Positions 17,598 through 26,065 of a stretch of DNA of 64,000 nucleotides are shown one piece after another. A program made the position numbers and the translations under genes. The DNA lies in the NCBI RefSeq assembly GCF_032714475.1, contig NZ_JAWDKD010000021.1:62001-126000 (forward strand). The letters run 5' to 3'. Within the stretch, counting starts at the first letter, position 1. Every line of letters starts with the position of its first letter. The DNA is from Methanolapillus africanus (GTDB lineage Archaea > Halobacteriota > Methanosarcinia > Methanosarcinales > Methanosarcinaceae). The notes under the pieces are model-generated. The model was not told the origin of the DNA. It made no database searches and saw only the letters and a list, made by a program, of their open reading frames with translations.

Positions 17598-18436
17598 AGT
17601 GATGTAACCTCCAAAAACATCATCGGCGAAACATTCATCCCACGGAACCGAAAAACAGCCTCAAGTATGCAAAACACATACAAACGCCGAATTGGCTCAA
17701 TAACATGAATGAAAATCCCCGCACTATTTTGTTTTTTATTCGCCTTTCAGCGTAATATCAGTGCTATATTCTTTTTTTGGGAACCTTTTTAAAAAAGATA
17801 AACTGATCTGAATAAGATGATCGGTATATTATTTTTAAAAAAATGTTAAAAAATATCTTTCGATATTTCAATTTTATATCCCTGTTGTATATTGGAGAAA
17901 ATATGATTTTAATCTTTCGTTTATAATTTGTAAAAAAGAGTGTAAAAAACAGAGCGATAAATGACGAAACATGATAAACCAATCGCTTGCTTGCGGATTT
18001 TATTCGAAGAACGGCAAAATCGCTTAAAATATTGAAAAACGCCGAAAGCCAACAACAATTTTGTTTTCGCCGTTTAAGCAATAATTTTAATTACATCTAC
18101 CGTCAATTTTCAAAAAAACGTTTTATTTATGCCTAATAAAAATGATGAACATATTTGACTGTTGCCGTGTATGATGCCAGAGATTAATTCATATGAATGG
18201 CGCCGCACAATATGTCAAAGCAGCCCAAAATATACAATGCTGATGTCAGAATCATTTAAGTCAGAGTCATTTTAGTCAGAGTCATTTAATTAACAGACCG
18301 ATGTCTCTATTATTGTCATTATTACCACAATTGTGGATGGTATTGTCATTATTAACATAATTATTGTCATTATTTTCGTATTTATGAATATTGTTGTACT
18401 TATTACGTAAAAACTGTTTACAGGTGGGTTTTTAAA
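17598..18436. promoter_or_regulatory. Long divergent intergenic region with short direct repeats upstream of dapA
   Basis: An AT-rich gap of 839 bases. Near 18246-18292 three copies of TCAGA(A/G)TCATTT occur in tandem. Near 18313-18376 three copies of ATTGTCATTATT occur spaced about 25 bases apart. They are placed like operator sites upstream of dapA (ATG 18437, ribosome site CAGGTGGG). A 105-codon open frame on the minus strand (17764-18081) looks non-coding: low-complexity composition and no ribosome site. No RNA gene recognised. Confidence 0.5.
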
Positions 18437-19318
18437 ATGAATCAAAAATTTCATGGCGTGATCCCGGCTTTAATTACGCCGTTTACAGCCGACAACCGGA
18501 TTGATGTCGAAGGTTTCAGAAGAAATATCGAATTCGTGGAAAAAGGAGGCGTCAGCGCAATTGTTCCGTGCGGAACGACGGGCGAATCCGCCACCATGAC
18601 CGCCGAAGAACATATGAAAGTCGTCGATATCGCCGTTGAAACCGCCAAAGTGCCGGTGATTGCCGGAACCGGATCCAACAACACGGAAGAAGCCGTTTTA
18701 TTTACAAAACACGCGAAAGACGCCGGCGCAGCGGTGGCTTTGGTCATTACGCCTTACTACAACAAACCCACCCAAGCCGGTTTAAAAGCCCACTTTGAAA
18801 AAATCGCAAACAGTGTCGACATCCCGATTATTCTGTACAACGTGCCGTCCCGAACCAGCGTGGACATGGCCGTTTCCACCATTGCCGACTTGGCGAAGCA
18901 TGAAAATATCATCGGCATCAAAGAAGCCACCGGCGACATGGGCAAAGCGTCCGAAATTCTTCACAAAACCAAGGACGACGATTTCATTTTGTTATCGGGC
19001 GACGACATTTCAACGCTCCCGTTGATGTCCATCGGCGCCACAGGCGTTATTTCCGTTGCGGCCAACATTGTCCCGCAAAAAATGTGCCAAATGGTGTCGG
19101 CGTTTGACAGCGGCAAATTAAAAGAAGCCGCCAAAATCCATGACGAGCTCACGCCGCTCATGAAATCTTTGTTTATTGAAACCAATCCGGCCCCGATTAA
19201 AACCGCCGCCGGACTCGCCGGACTCGCCGCCGGACCGCTGCGCTTGCCGCTTGTGGACATGACACCCGCCAACCTGGAGATTCTCAAGGCGGAACTCAAG
19301 AAACTTGGAGTGATTTAA
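18437..19318 (+). CDS. dapA: 4-hydroxy-tetrahydrodipicolinate synthase
   Basis: 293 residues, the usual length. Condenses pyruvate with aspartate semialdehyde, the first committed step of lysine synthesis. Motifs: GVIPALITPFT at the start, PCGTTGESATMT (substrate loop), the catalytic Tyr in ALVITPYYNKP, and the Schiff-base Lys in IIGIKEATGDMG. A member of the TIM-barrel class I aldolases. Its stop TAA is immediately followed by the dapB ATG (19319), so the two form an operon. Confidence 0.97.
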   Translation: MNQKFHGVIPALITPFTADNRIDVEGFRRNIEFVEKGGVSAIVPCGTTGESATMTAEEHMKVVDIAVETAKVPVIAGTGSNNTEEAVLFTKHAKDAGAAVALVITPYYNKPTQAGLKAHFEKIANSVDIPIILYNVPSRTSVDMAVSTIADLAKHENIIGIKEATGDMGKASEILHKTKDDDFILLSGDDISTLPLMSIGATGVISVAANIVPQKMCQMVSAFDSGKLKEAAKIHDELTPLMKSLFIETNPAPIKTAAGLAGLAAGPLRLPLVDMTPANLEILKAELKKLGVI

Positions 19319-20122
19319 ATGGCAAACGACGTGCGCGCCGCCGTCATCGGCGCTTGCGGCCGGATGGGAACGCTCATTATTCAAAAAATCCAAGCGACTG
19401 AAGGCATTTGCCTGTCCGCCGCCTTTGACGTGACCAACGTCGGCAGCGATATCGGCGAAGTCATTCGCGCCGGAAAACTCGGGATTCCGGTTTCCGACCC
19501 GAAAGATTTGGCCGCGGTCATTAAAGAATCCAAAACAGACGTCGTGATCGACTTTACGGTCGCCGCCGCCACCGCCGTCAACGCGCCCGTTGCCGCCGGC
19601 GCCGGCGCGAACCTCATCATCGGAACGACCGGGCTTTCCGCCGAACAAAAAACCAATATCGTGTCGGCGATTACGAAAAACAACGTTGCTGCTGTCATTT
19701 CATCCAATTATTCCATCGGCGTCAATGTTTTCTTCAAACTTTTAAAGGAAGCGTCGCAATATTTGGGCGACTATGACATCGAAATCATCGAAGCGCACCA
19801 CAACCAGAAAAAAGACGCGCCGAGCGGAACCGCCATGACGGCCGCTGAAATCATCAGCGACGCCTTGGGCGGAAAAGAATTTGCCCACGGCCGTGAAGGA
19901 CTTTGCCCGCGCGGCAAAGAAATCGGCATTCACGCCGTCCGCGGCGGCGACATTGTCGGCGACCACACCGTCATGTTTATCGGCAACTCCGAACGGATTG
20001 AAATCCGGCACCAAGCGCACACCCGCGAAATTTTCGTCGGCGGCGCCGTGCGGGCGGCCGCATGGGTTTGTTCGCAAAAGAAAGGCGTTGTTTACGAAAT
20101 GACCGATGTGTTAAACCTTTAA
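19319..20122 (+). CDS. dapB: 4-hydroxy-tetrahydrodipicolinate reductase
   Basis: 267 residues. Reduces the DapA product with NAD(P)H. The N-terminal Rossmann motif is VIGACGRMGTLI, the DapB signature EIIEAHHNQKKDAPSGTA contains the catalytic His/Lys region, and GTTG at LIIGTTGLSAEQ contacts the cofactor. Directly follows dapA with no gap. No other lysine genes are adjacent. Downstream, a T-rich stretch from 20135 to 20270 may terminate transcription. Confidence 0.97.
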   Translation: MANDVRAAVIGACGRMGTLIIQKIQATEGICLSAAFDVTNVGSDIGEVIRAGKLGIPVSDPKDLAAVIKESKTDVVIDFTVAAATAVNAPVAAGAGANLIIGTTGLSAEQKTNIVSAITKNNVAAVISSNYSIGVNVFFKLLKEASQYLGDYDIEIIEAHHNQKKDAPSGTAMTAAEIISDALGGKEFAHGREGLCPRGKEIGIHAVRGGDIVGDHTVMFIGNSERIEIRHQAHTREIFVGGAVRAAAWVCSQKKGVVYEMTDVLNL

Positions 20123-20285
20123 GGTCAACATTGGATCATTTCTTTTCTTCATTTTTTATTTTTGTTATGGATTGGTCTTTTGTTTTTGAATCATTATTTT
20201 TTGAATTTGTGATTTAATTTGTTATTAATTTGTATTTAATTTGTATTTAATTTGTTATTTTTCGTTGACAGATTGGAACTTCATT

Positions 20286-21191
20286 ATGAAAATATCCGTT
20301 TTAGGCCCGGCCGGTTCATACTCTGAAAAAGCGGCGCAGCTGTTCTTTAAAAAGTGCCGCCCGGAGGTGGCCGATAAAGAATTGATTTATTCGTCCACCA
20401 TTGAAAACGCTGTTTTGAGTTTGTGGGATGAGAAAAATCCGGCTGACTACGCCGTGATTCCGATTGAAAATTCCATTGAGGGCGCCGTCGGCGTCAGCAT
20501 GGATCTGCTGAACGAAAAAGACGTGGCGATCGGCGCTGAAATCATCATTCGGATCGAACATTGCCTGCTTTCTCGAGAAGCGGCGCTTTCCGACATCGAT
20601 GTTGTCTATTCCCATCCGCAGGGACTTTACCAATGCCGGAATTTTTTGCGGGAGAATCTCAAAAACGTCAGGTTGATTGAAACCGACAGCACGTCCAAGG
20701 CCGCGCAAATGGCGGCGGCGAATCCGAGAAGCGCGGCGATCGCTTCGGCGGAAGCGGGACGCAAATACGGCTTGAACACATTGGAAACAAATATTCAATC
20801 CGTCAAAAACAACCGGACGCGTTTTGTTTTGATTTCAAAACGAAATGAATCAAACGGTTTTATTTTCGGCGACGTTCTACAATATGTTCCGGAAAATGAA
20901 TTTGAGACGGACGGGAATGGGAAGACGTATCTGAAAACGTCCGTTGTGTCGTATTTAAAGAACGACAAGCCCGGCGCCTTGTATCACATTCTCGGCGCTT
21001 TTTTTGAACACACGCTCAACTTGACGCGGATTGAGTCGCGGCCTGCGAAAAAAGAATTGGGCGACTATTGTTTTTATATTGATTTTGAAGGGGACCGGCG
21101 GGACGAAAACGTTCAAAAAGCGCTGGAAGACGCTTTGGAACAATCCGACCGGCTGAAAATGCTCGGCACGTACGGACGGCTGGCGGAATAA
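20286..21191 (+). CDS. pheA: Prephenate dehydratase
   Basis: 301 residues from ATG 20286, where MKISVLGPAGSYSEKAAQ gives the standard N-terminus; an upstream in-frame start at 20241 would add 15 residues without homology. The catalytic domain (about 1-185) has the NRTRFVLISK motif with the Thr of the TRF triplet. The C-terminal ACT domain (about 215-295) has KNDKPGALYHILGAF and NLTRIESRPAKKELGDYCFY, including the ESRP Phe-binding motif, so feedback inhibition by phenylalanine is likely. Preceded by long T-rich DNA, with no clear ribosome site. Confidence 0.96.
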   Translation: MKISVLGPAGSYSEKAAQLFFKKCRPEVADKELIYSSTIENAVLSLWDEKNPADYAVIPIENSIEGAVGVSMDLLNEKDVAIGAEIIIRIEHCLLSREAALSDIDVVYSHPQGLYQCRNFLRENLKNVRLIETDSTSKAAQMAAANPRSAAIASAEAGRKYGLNTLETNIQSVKNNRTRFVLISKRNESNGFIFGDVLQYVPENEFETDGNGKTYLKTSVVSYLKNDKPGALYHILGAFFEHTLNLTRIESRPAKKELGDYCFYIDFEGDRRDENVQKALEDALEQSDRLKMLGTYGRLAE

Positions 21192-21371
21192 CAAGCCGGC
21201 AAGAAAAAAGACAGGAAGGGCGGCAATCAATGGCAATCCGATTGAATCTTGGATGTTCAAATAAGATTATAAATGTTGGAACCTGTAGGAAGAAAATAAT
21301 AAAATAATAAAATAAATATCTAAAAACTCAAATCAAAAACAATAAATTTGGACGAATGGACGGGGAGAGAG

Positions 21372-22589
21372 TTGACGAAGAATTTTTTCACGATTGATGA
21401 TTTTGACGTTTCCGGAAAAACGGTTCTTTTGCGTGTGGATTTTAACGCGCCGATGAGTCCCGAAGGCAAAATTTTGGACGACGCGCGGATTAAAAGCCAT
21501 GTCAAAACAATTATGGATTTAAAAGACGCGAAAGTTGTCGTTTTAGCGCACCAAAGCCGTCCCGGAAAATCTGACTTTACCACCACAAAACCGCATGCGG
21601 AAATCTTATCCAAATATCTCGGCAAAGAAGTCCGGTATGTGGACGACATTTTCGGGTCTTACGCGCGTTCCTGCATTGCGGCGATGGTTCCGGGCGACGT
21701 TATTTTACTTGAAAACGTCCGCTTCTTTTCGGAAGAATCCATGGACAGAACCGTTGAGGAACATTCCGACTCTTTTTTTGTTCAAAAATTACTCCCCTTT
21801 GTCGATTTCTACTTAAACGACGCTTTTGCTGTTTCTCACCGCTCTCATTTGTCGGTGGTCGGATTTACGGAAGATGTCAAAAGCGGTGCAGGCCGGCTGA
21901 TGGAATCCGAAATTGTGAATTTGGAACGCGGACTCAACGGCGAACGCCCTTGTGTTTACGCGCTCGGCGGCTCCAAAGTGGACGATTCGCTTCACGTGGC
22001 TGAAAACGTTTTGTCCAAAGGCAGCGCCGATTCTGTTTTGTTCAGCGGCGTCGTCGGCAACGTGGTGTTGGCGGCGGCCGGATTTAACATCGGAAAGACG
22101 AACATGGATTTAATCGTCAAACTCGGATACACCGGTCAAATCGATATCGCCAAAGAAATGATTCAAAAATACGGCGACAAGGTCAAGTATCCGACGGATG
22201 TGGCGCTCAACGCCGACGGCAAACGCGTCGAAGCCAGCATTAAGGAAATGGGAAAAAGTAAATTCCCGGCGTACGACATCGGAATCGAAACCATTGTCGC
22301 TTACACGACGGAAATCGAAAATGCGGGGACCGTTATTCTGAACGGACCGGCAGGCGTGTCCGAAAACCCGGACTTTGCGATCGGAACGCACGAAATTATC
22401 CGTGCGGGAACACGCTCCAAATTCTCAATCATTGGCGGCGGACATATTTCCGCGGAAGTGAACCGTCTGGGCATGGAAGGACAATTCTCCCATATCAGCA
22501 CCGGCGGCGGCGCTTGTATTGAATACTTATCCGGCGTGGAATTGCCGGGAATCGCGGCGCTTGAAAAAGCGGCGGAAAAGAAGAATTAA
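21372..22589 (+). CDS. pgk: Phosphoglycerate kinase (archaeal type)
   Basis: About 405 residues from the TTG at 21372, which follows GGGGAGAG at 21362-21369; an upstream TTG at 21348 is also in frame but puts the ribosome site inside the gene. Motifs: TVLLRVDFNAP (substrate loop), VVLAHQSRPGK, LNDAFAVSHRSHLSVVGF, YALGGSKVDDSL and GHISAEVNRLG with TGGGACIEYLSG (nucleotide-binding Gly-rich loop). Works in gluconeogenesis/glycolysis. HQSRPGK and the short archaeal insertions match methanogen PGKs. Monocistronic; possible TATA at 21265-21273. Confidence 0.95.
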   Translation: MTKNFFTIDDFDVSGKTVLLRVDFNAPMSPEGKILDDARIKSHVKTIMDLKDAKVVVLAHQSRPGKSDFTTTKPHAEILSKYLGKEVRYVDDIFGSYARSCIAAMVPGDVILLENVRFFSEESMDRTVEEHSDSFFVQKLLPFVDFYLNDAFAVSHRSHLSVVGFTEDVKSGAGRLMESEIVNLERGLNGERPCVYALGGSKVDDSLHVAENVLSKGSADSVLFSGVVGNVVLAAAGFNIGKTNMDLIVKLGYTGQIDIAKEMIQKYGDKVKYPTDVALNADGKRVEASIKEMGKSKFPAYDIGIETIVAYTTEIENAGTVILNGPAGVSENPDFAIGTHEIIRAGTRSKFSIIGGGHISAEVNRLGMEGQFSHISTGGGACIEYLSGVELPGIAALEKAAEKKN

Positions 22590-22708
22590 AGGTCATAATT
22601 AGTACCACAATCAATATCACAATCAGTATCAGAATCATCATCTTAAAATTCTGATATCGCCATCATCAGACTCTTAAAAACGGCGTCAACTCATGGAAAG
22701 GATGAATT

Positions 22709-23308
22709 ATGTCAAAATATCACTTGTTAACGAACGAAGGGATTTTGGCCGTTAAACTGGCCCGGCAAACGATTGAAGCGATGTTAAACGATGAAAAGCC
22801 GGAGCGGATTCCGAATCTGCCGCTCAATTTTCAGGAAGACCGTGGCGTTTTCGTGACGCTGACGCTGGACAACCAACTGCGCGGCTGCATCGGTTATCCG
22901 TATCCGATTATGTCTTTTGAAAAAGCCGTCATGAAAGCCGCGATTTCGGCGGCGTTTGAAGACCCGCGCTTTTTCCCGATCGAGAAAAAAGATTTCGGCA
23001 AGGTTTGCGTCGAAGTGACGGCGCTCACGATTCCGGAAGAACTCGAACAGCCGTTTACATCTTATATCAATCAAATCCAAATCGGAAAGCACGGCCTGAT
23101 GGCGGAATACCAAGACAACATCGGGCTTTTGCTGCCGCAGGTGGCGACCGAGCAGGGATGGGACGCGATTGAATTTTTGTGCCAAACGTGCCTCAAAGCC
23201 GGACTCACGCCCATGGCCTGGAAATACGGCGCCAAAGTGTACCGTTTGGAAGGACAGATTTTCCACGAAGTTGAGCCCAACGGCGAAATCGTGGAAGAGA
23301 AACTTTAA
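22709..23308 (+). CDS. AMMECR1-domain protein
   Basis: 199 residues covering the AMMECR1 fold end to end: LNFQEDRGVFVTLTLDNQLRG, CIGYP (the family signature LRGCIG), EDPRFFPIEKKD, LLLPQVATEQGWDAIEFLCQ and AGL. Conserved in archaea and eukaryotes; the biochemical role is not known, though in many archaea it lies next to MEMO or radical SAM genes, which are absent here. Strong ribosome site GGAAAGGA before ATG 22709. The 119-base spacer from pgk has CAATCA-rich repeats but no gene. Confidence 0.93.
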   Translation: MSKYHLLTNEGILAVKLARQTIEAMLNDEKPERIPNLPLNFQEDRGVFVTLTLDNQLRGCIGYPYPIMSFEKAVMKAAISAAFEDPRFFPIEKKDFGKVCVEVTALTIPEELEQPFTSYINQIQIGKHGLMAEYQDNIGLLLPQVATEQGWDAIEFLCQTCLKAGLTPMAWKYGAKVYRLEGQIFHEVEPNGEIVEEKL

Positions 23309-23368
23309 TTTTTTTGTAATCGAATTTTTGAAGTTGTTATCATTATTCGTTACCGGAGGAAATGTTTT

Positions 23369-23803
23369 ATGATCGGCGTTGAAGTGGATATGATTGTTTC
23401 CGACAGCTTAAAAGCGCTTGCTCTTTACGAAAGTGTTTTTGAAGTCGAACGAATTGAAGTCACTGACTACAAAACAGGAATGAACGAAGCCGTCTTTTCG
23501 ATGTACGGCACCCGGTTCCACCTGTTGGATGAAAATCCGGATTTTCAAATGAACGCGCCCAAACCCGGCGATCCGAAACCGATGTGGATGAACGTTGTTG
23601 TTCCGAACATTCGGGAAACGTATGACAAAGCCCTGAAAGCCGGATGCGACATTGTCCAGCCCATCAACGAAATGCCGGAAATGGGCGTCATCAATGCTTT
23701 TTTTGCCGATCCGTTCGGATATTTGTGGCTGCTTCATGAAATCGTTCGCGAAGTCAGATTTGAGGAACGGATGAAGATTATGGAAAAAAACATGGGCATG
23801 TAA
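23369..23803 (+). CDS. VOC-family (glyoxalase/PhnB-like) protein
   Basis: 144 residues forming the two beta-alpha-beta-beta-beta modules of the vicinal-oxygen-chelate fold: ...ALALYESVFEVERIEVTD and FSMYGTRFHLLDENP, then AGCDIVQPINEMPEMGVINAFFADPFGYLWLLHE. The last motif (DPFGYLWLL) is typical of PhnB-like proteins. A metal ligand set is not complete enough to name a reaction. GGAGGAA ribosome site just upstream. Follows the AMMECR1 gene by 60 bases and may share a transcript with it and with the DUF1801 gene. Confidence 0.85.
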   Translation: MIGVEVDMIVSDSLKALALYESVFEVERIEVTDYKTGMNEAVFSMYGTRFHLLDENPDFQMNAPKPGDPKPMWMNVVVPNIRETYDKALKAGCDIVQPINEMPEMGVINAFFADPFGYLWLLHEIVREVRFEERMKIMEKNMGM

Positions 23804-23869
23804 TTGAATTTATTCATAATTCATTTATTCATTCATATTCATTTTTTATTTTATTAAAAGGTGTTTTTT

Positions 23870-24277
23870 GTGAGCGAACAAACCGGTCCCGCAACGATTG
23901 ACGAATATATCTCAGCGCAGCCGCCCGAAATCCAATCGATTTTGAACGAATTCAGGCGGACGGTGTTGCACACCGTGCCGGACGCGTCGGAAAAGATTGC
24001 TTGGGGCATGCCTTCTTTTTCGGCTTTTGGAAGTTACGTCGCCCAATTCGCCGCCCACAAAAATCATATCGGGTTTTATCCGGGACCGGAAGCAATTGTT
24101 GTTTTCGAAAAAGAGTTGAGTAGCTTTAAAACGTCCAAGGGCGGGATTCAGTTTCCGTATGGAAAGCCGGTGCCGTATGATTTGATTGAAAAGATTGTTC
24201 AATACAATGTGGATGAAAACAAAAAGAAGATGGCGGAAAAGGAAAATCTGAAGAAGCAAAATAAAAAAACAAAATAA
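23870..24277 (+). CDS. DUF1801 (YdhG-like) protein
   Basis: About 135 residues from GTG 23870, chosen because AAAGGTG lies 6 nt before it; an in-frame GTG at 23861 is the ribosome site itself. Family pattern: TIDEYISAQPPEIQSILNEF, VLHTVPDASEKIAWGMPSF, HKNHIGFYPGPEAI and KGGIQFPYGKPVPYDLI. Small cytosolic protein of the iron-chaperone-like SufE/YdhG fold; function not known. The C-terminal 15 residues are Lys-rich. Convergent with the next gene over a 15-base A/T inverted repeat at 24278-24292 that can terminate both. Confidence 0.85.
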   Translation: MSEQTGPATIDEYISAQPPEIQSILNEFRRTVLHTVPDASEKIAWGMPSFSAFGSYVAQFAAHKNHIGFYPGPEAIVVFEKELSSFKTSKGGIQFPYGKPVPYDLIEKIVQYNVDENKKKMAEKENLKKQNKKTK

Positions 24278-24289
24278 AAAAACTCTTTT

Positions 24290-24658
24290 TTACCAGAAAT
24301 TTTTAAATTTCGGCATGTTGTCATCCTTTTTTGGTTCCGGATCATATTTGTGTTTGACGGCCAGGAATATGATAAAAAACAAAAGTGAACCCAATATCAC
24401 CCAGACTTCGGTATACGCTCCAAAAAAAGGCCCGGCAAAGTGAAACGTGTAAAGCATCATTGAACAGAAAATGAGTCCGAAATTCCAGAATTTGGAAAGC
24501 TTCGTTGGTAAAAGACCGAGATAAGCATACGTCGCAGCGCCAATCAAAAGAGAAGTGCCGCCGTCTTCCCGTAAATAAAGCCCATAATAAATAAAATTGG
24601 AAGCCGCAATCAAAAGCAAAAAACTGAAAACATATTTTGCAAATTTCTTTTGATCCAT
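24290..24658 (-). CDS. Small membrane protein, unknown function
   Basis: 122 residues with four hydrophobic segments (about 10-27, 34-50, 58-75 and 84-100) and short basic loops, then a charged tail KHKYDPEPKKDDNMPKF. The ATG at 24658 has a GGTGTTC-type ribosome site upstream. No family that I recognise. Composition is similar to its neighbours. Confidence 0.65.
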   Translation of the reverse strand: MDQKKFAKYVFSFLLLIAASNFIYYGLYLREDGGTSLLIGAATYAYLGLLPTKLSKFWNFGLIFCSMMLYTFHFAGPFFGAYTEVWVILGSLLFFIIFLAVKHKYDPEPKKDDNMPKFKNFW

Positions 24659-24795
24659 CAGAACACCTCAATCTTGTAAAAGAAATGAGACGTTATCTTA
24701 TTTGAACTTTTTTAAATTTTTGAAAATTGATAAAAACGGAAGAATAATAACAGAAAATAAAAGTAAAAAAGAATCAGAAACGAATCCGTTTCCGA

Positions 24796-25215
24796 TTATT
24801 TCGGCATTTCAATCAAATGCTCTTGAAGCTGAACTTTAATATCATCCGGAATCGGCGTCGTCACTTTGTTTTTGAAATCGTAATGAACAATGACGGCGGA
24901 ACCTTTCACGCAAAGGCGTCCTTCCTGCCAGGCTTCGTGGTAAGTCGTAAAGGATTTGGTCCCGATGCGGGTAATGTAAGTGCGGATTTCAACGTCGTAC
25001 TGATAGAAGAGTTCGTCCAGGAAATCGAAATCGGTGTGCGCCATAATGAGCGTCCAGACGTCGTGGGACAAATTCAAATTTGGTTGAAACATTCTGAAAA
25101 TCGGATTCCGGCCAAGTTCAAACCAATTGCCGAGAACCACATTGTTGATGTGGCCGAGGCCGTCGACATCGCCAAAACGTGGGGTAACAGTTATTGTAAA
25201 CATAGGCTTGCTCAT
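24796..25215 (-). CDS. Acyl-CoA thioesterase, 4HBT/FadM family
   Basis: 139 residues with a hot-dog fold. TPRFGDVDGLGHINNVVLGNWFELGR contains the catalytic Asp and the GHINN motif of 4-hydroxybenzoyl-CoA thioesterase-like enzymes. TYITRIGTKSFTTYHEAW is the central strand and KGSAVIVHYDFKNKVTTPIPDDIK the end. Hydrolyses an acyl-CoA; the substrate cannot be inferred. Alone on its transcript. The spacer behind its start holds composite repeat copy 5. Confidence 0.88.
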   Translation of the reverse strand: MSKPMFTITVTPRFGDVDGLGHINNVVLGNWFELGRNPIFRMFQPNLNLSHDVWTLIMAHTDFDFLDELFYQYDVEIRTYITRIGTKSFTTYHEAWQEGRLCVKGSAVIVHYDFKNKVTTPIPDDIKVQLQEHLIEMPK

Positions 25216-25339
25216 ATTGGTGAAAAATATTTAAAGGTTTGGATGTCCGTTTTTTCAATTTAAATATAAACAGTCTGCCGACAAAATTTTTTATATAATT
25301 CATGAAATTTATTCACATTTTTCATTCAACTCAAGCAAA

Positions 25340-25926
25340 AAACCGGCAAAATCAGACGCGTTGCGTCTGTATTTTGCAAAAAACCGTTATCCGGATACAT
25401 TTGAATTTAAAAATTGGATGGTATCTGCAGGTGACTGTTTTAAAATTACAGATTGCACCTACAGTTAACTATTTTTAGATTTCAGTTTGCACCTGCAGTT
25501 CACTAGTTTTAGATTCAACTTGCACCTACGGGTGACTGTTTTTAGATTGCAGATTGCATCTTCTGTTTCCAATAAGACACATATTTCCTAATCTGATTTG
25601 CATCTTCTGTTCACTATTTCTAAACTGTATCTGCTCAGTGGTATCCGTAAAATACAAACGCTATCGCGTTTGATTTTACGGGATGGGGTGCTTGGGAAGT
25701 TGGAACAAATGGAATCAAACTTTTGCGACCGAAGGGAGCTGTTCGCGAAGCGAACTTACGGAAACAGCCTCCAACCGCCATTGAAAAATTCCTAGCGAAG
25801 CGACGGAATTTTTCAGCTGATCTTACGGGACGGTTTGCTTGATATTTACAAAACCGACCCATCTTTTTAAAAACTCGAAACAAAAATGAGCGTCATAACG
25901 CGCGCGCACGCTGCCCGCCACAAAAG
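25340..25926 (+). repeat. Composite intergenic repeat, copy 5 (two hairpins, extra module)
   Basis: Sits upstream of cimA. A first hairpin (25346-25377, arm GCAAAATCAGACGC, one mismatch) is followed by three to four 34-bp units (around CAGGTGACTGTTTTAAAATT, 25428-25555) and a 44-bp-family unit. A second, imperfect hairpin lies at 25645-25681. Then comes a module close to the one at 16487-16590 (TTCGCGAAGCGAA; GAAAAATTCC paired with GGAATTTTTC, about 25723-25820), a second GGGACGGTTTGCTTG, and the GC core at 25889-25926. The gap 25927-26065 is AT-rich promoter DNA for cimA with a possible TATA around 25965-25995. Confidence 0.85.
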
Positions 25927-26065
25927 ACAAAACTAAACAAAAAAATCAGGCAAGATAATGATAAATCGTTATAGATATATGAAAAATTATATAACTGATT
26001 AGGGATTTTCTAGTTTCGCAAAAACTGTGTTTTTGCCTATTTGTCAATGAACCATAAAGAAGGGG

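Noticed and set aside
17764..18081. 105-codon minus-strand open frame
   Set aside because: AT-driven composition (Phe, Lys, Ile), no ribosome site and no recognisable domain.
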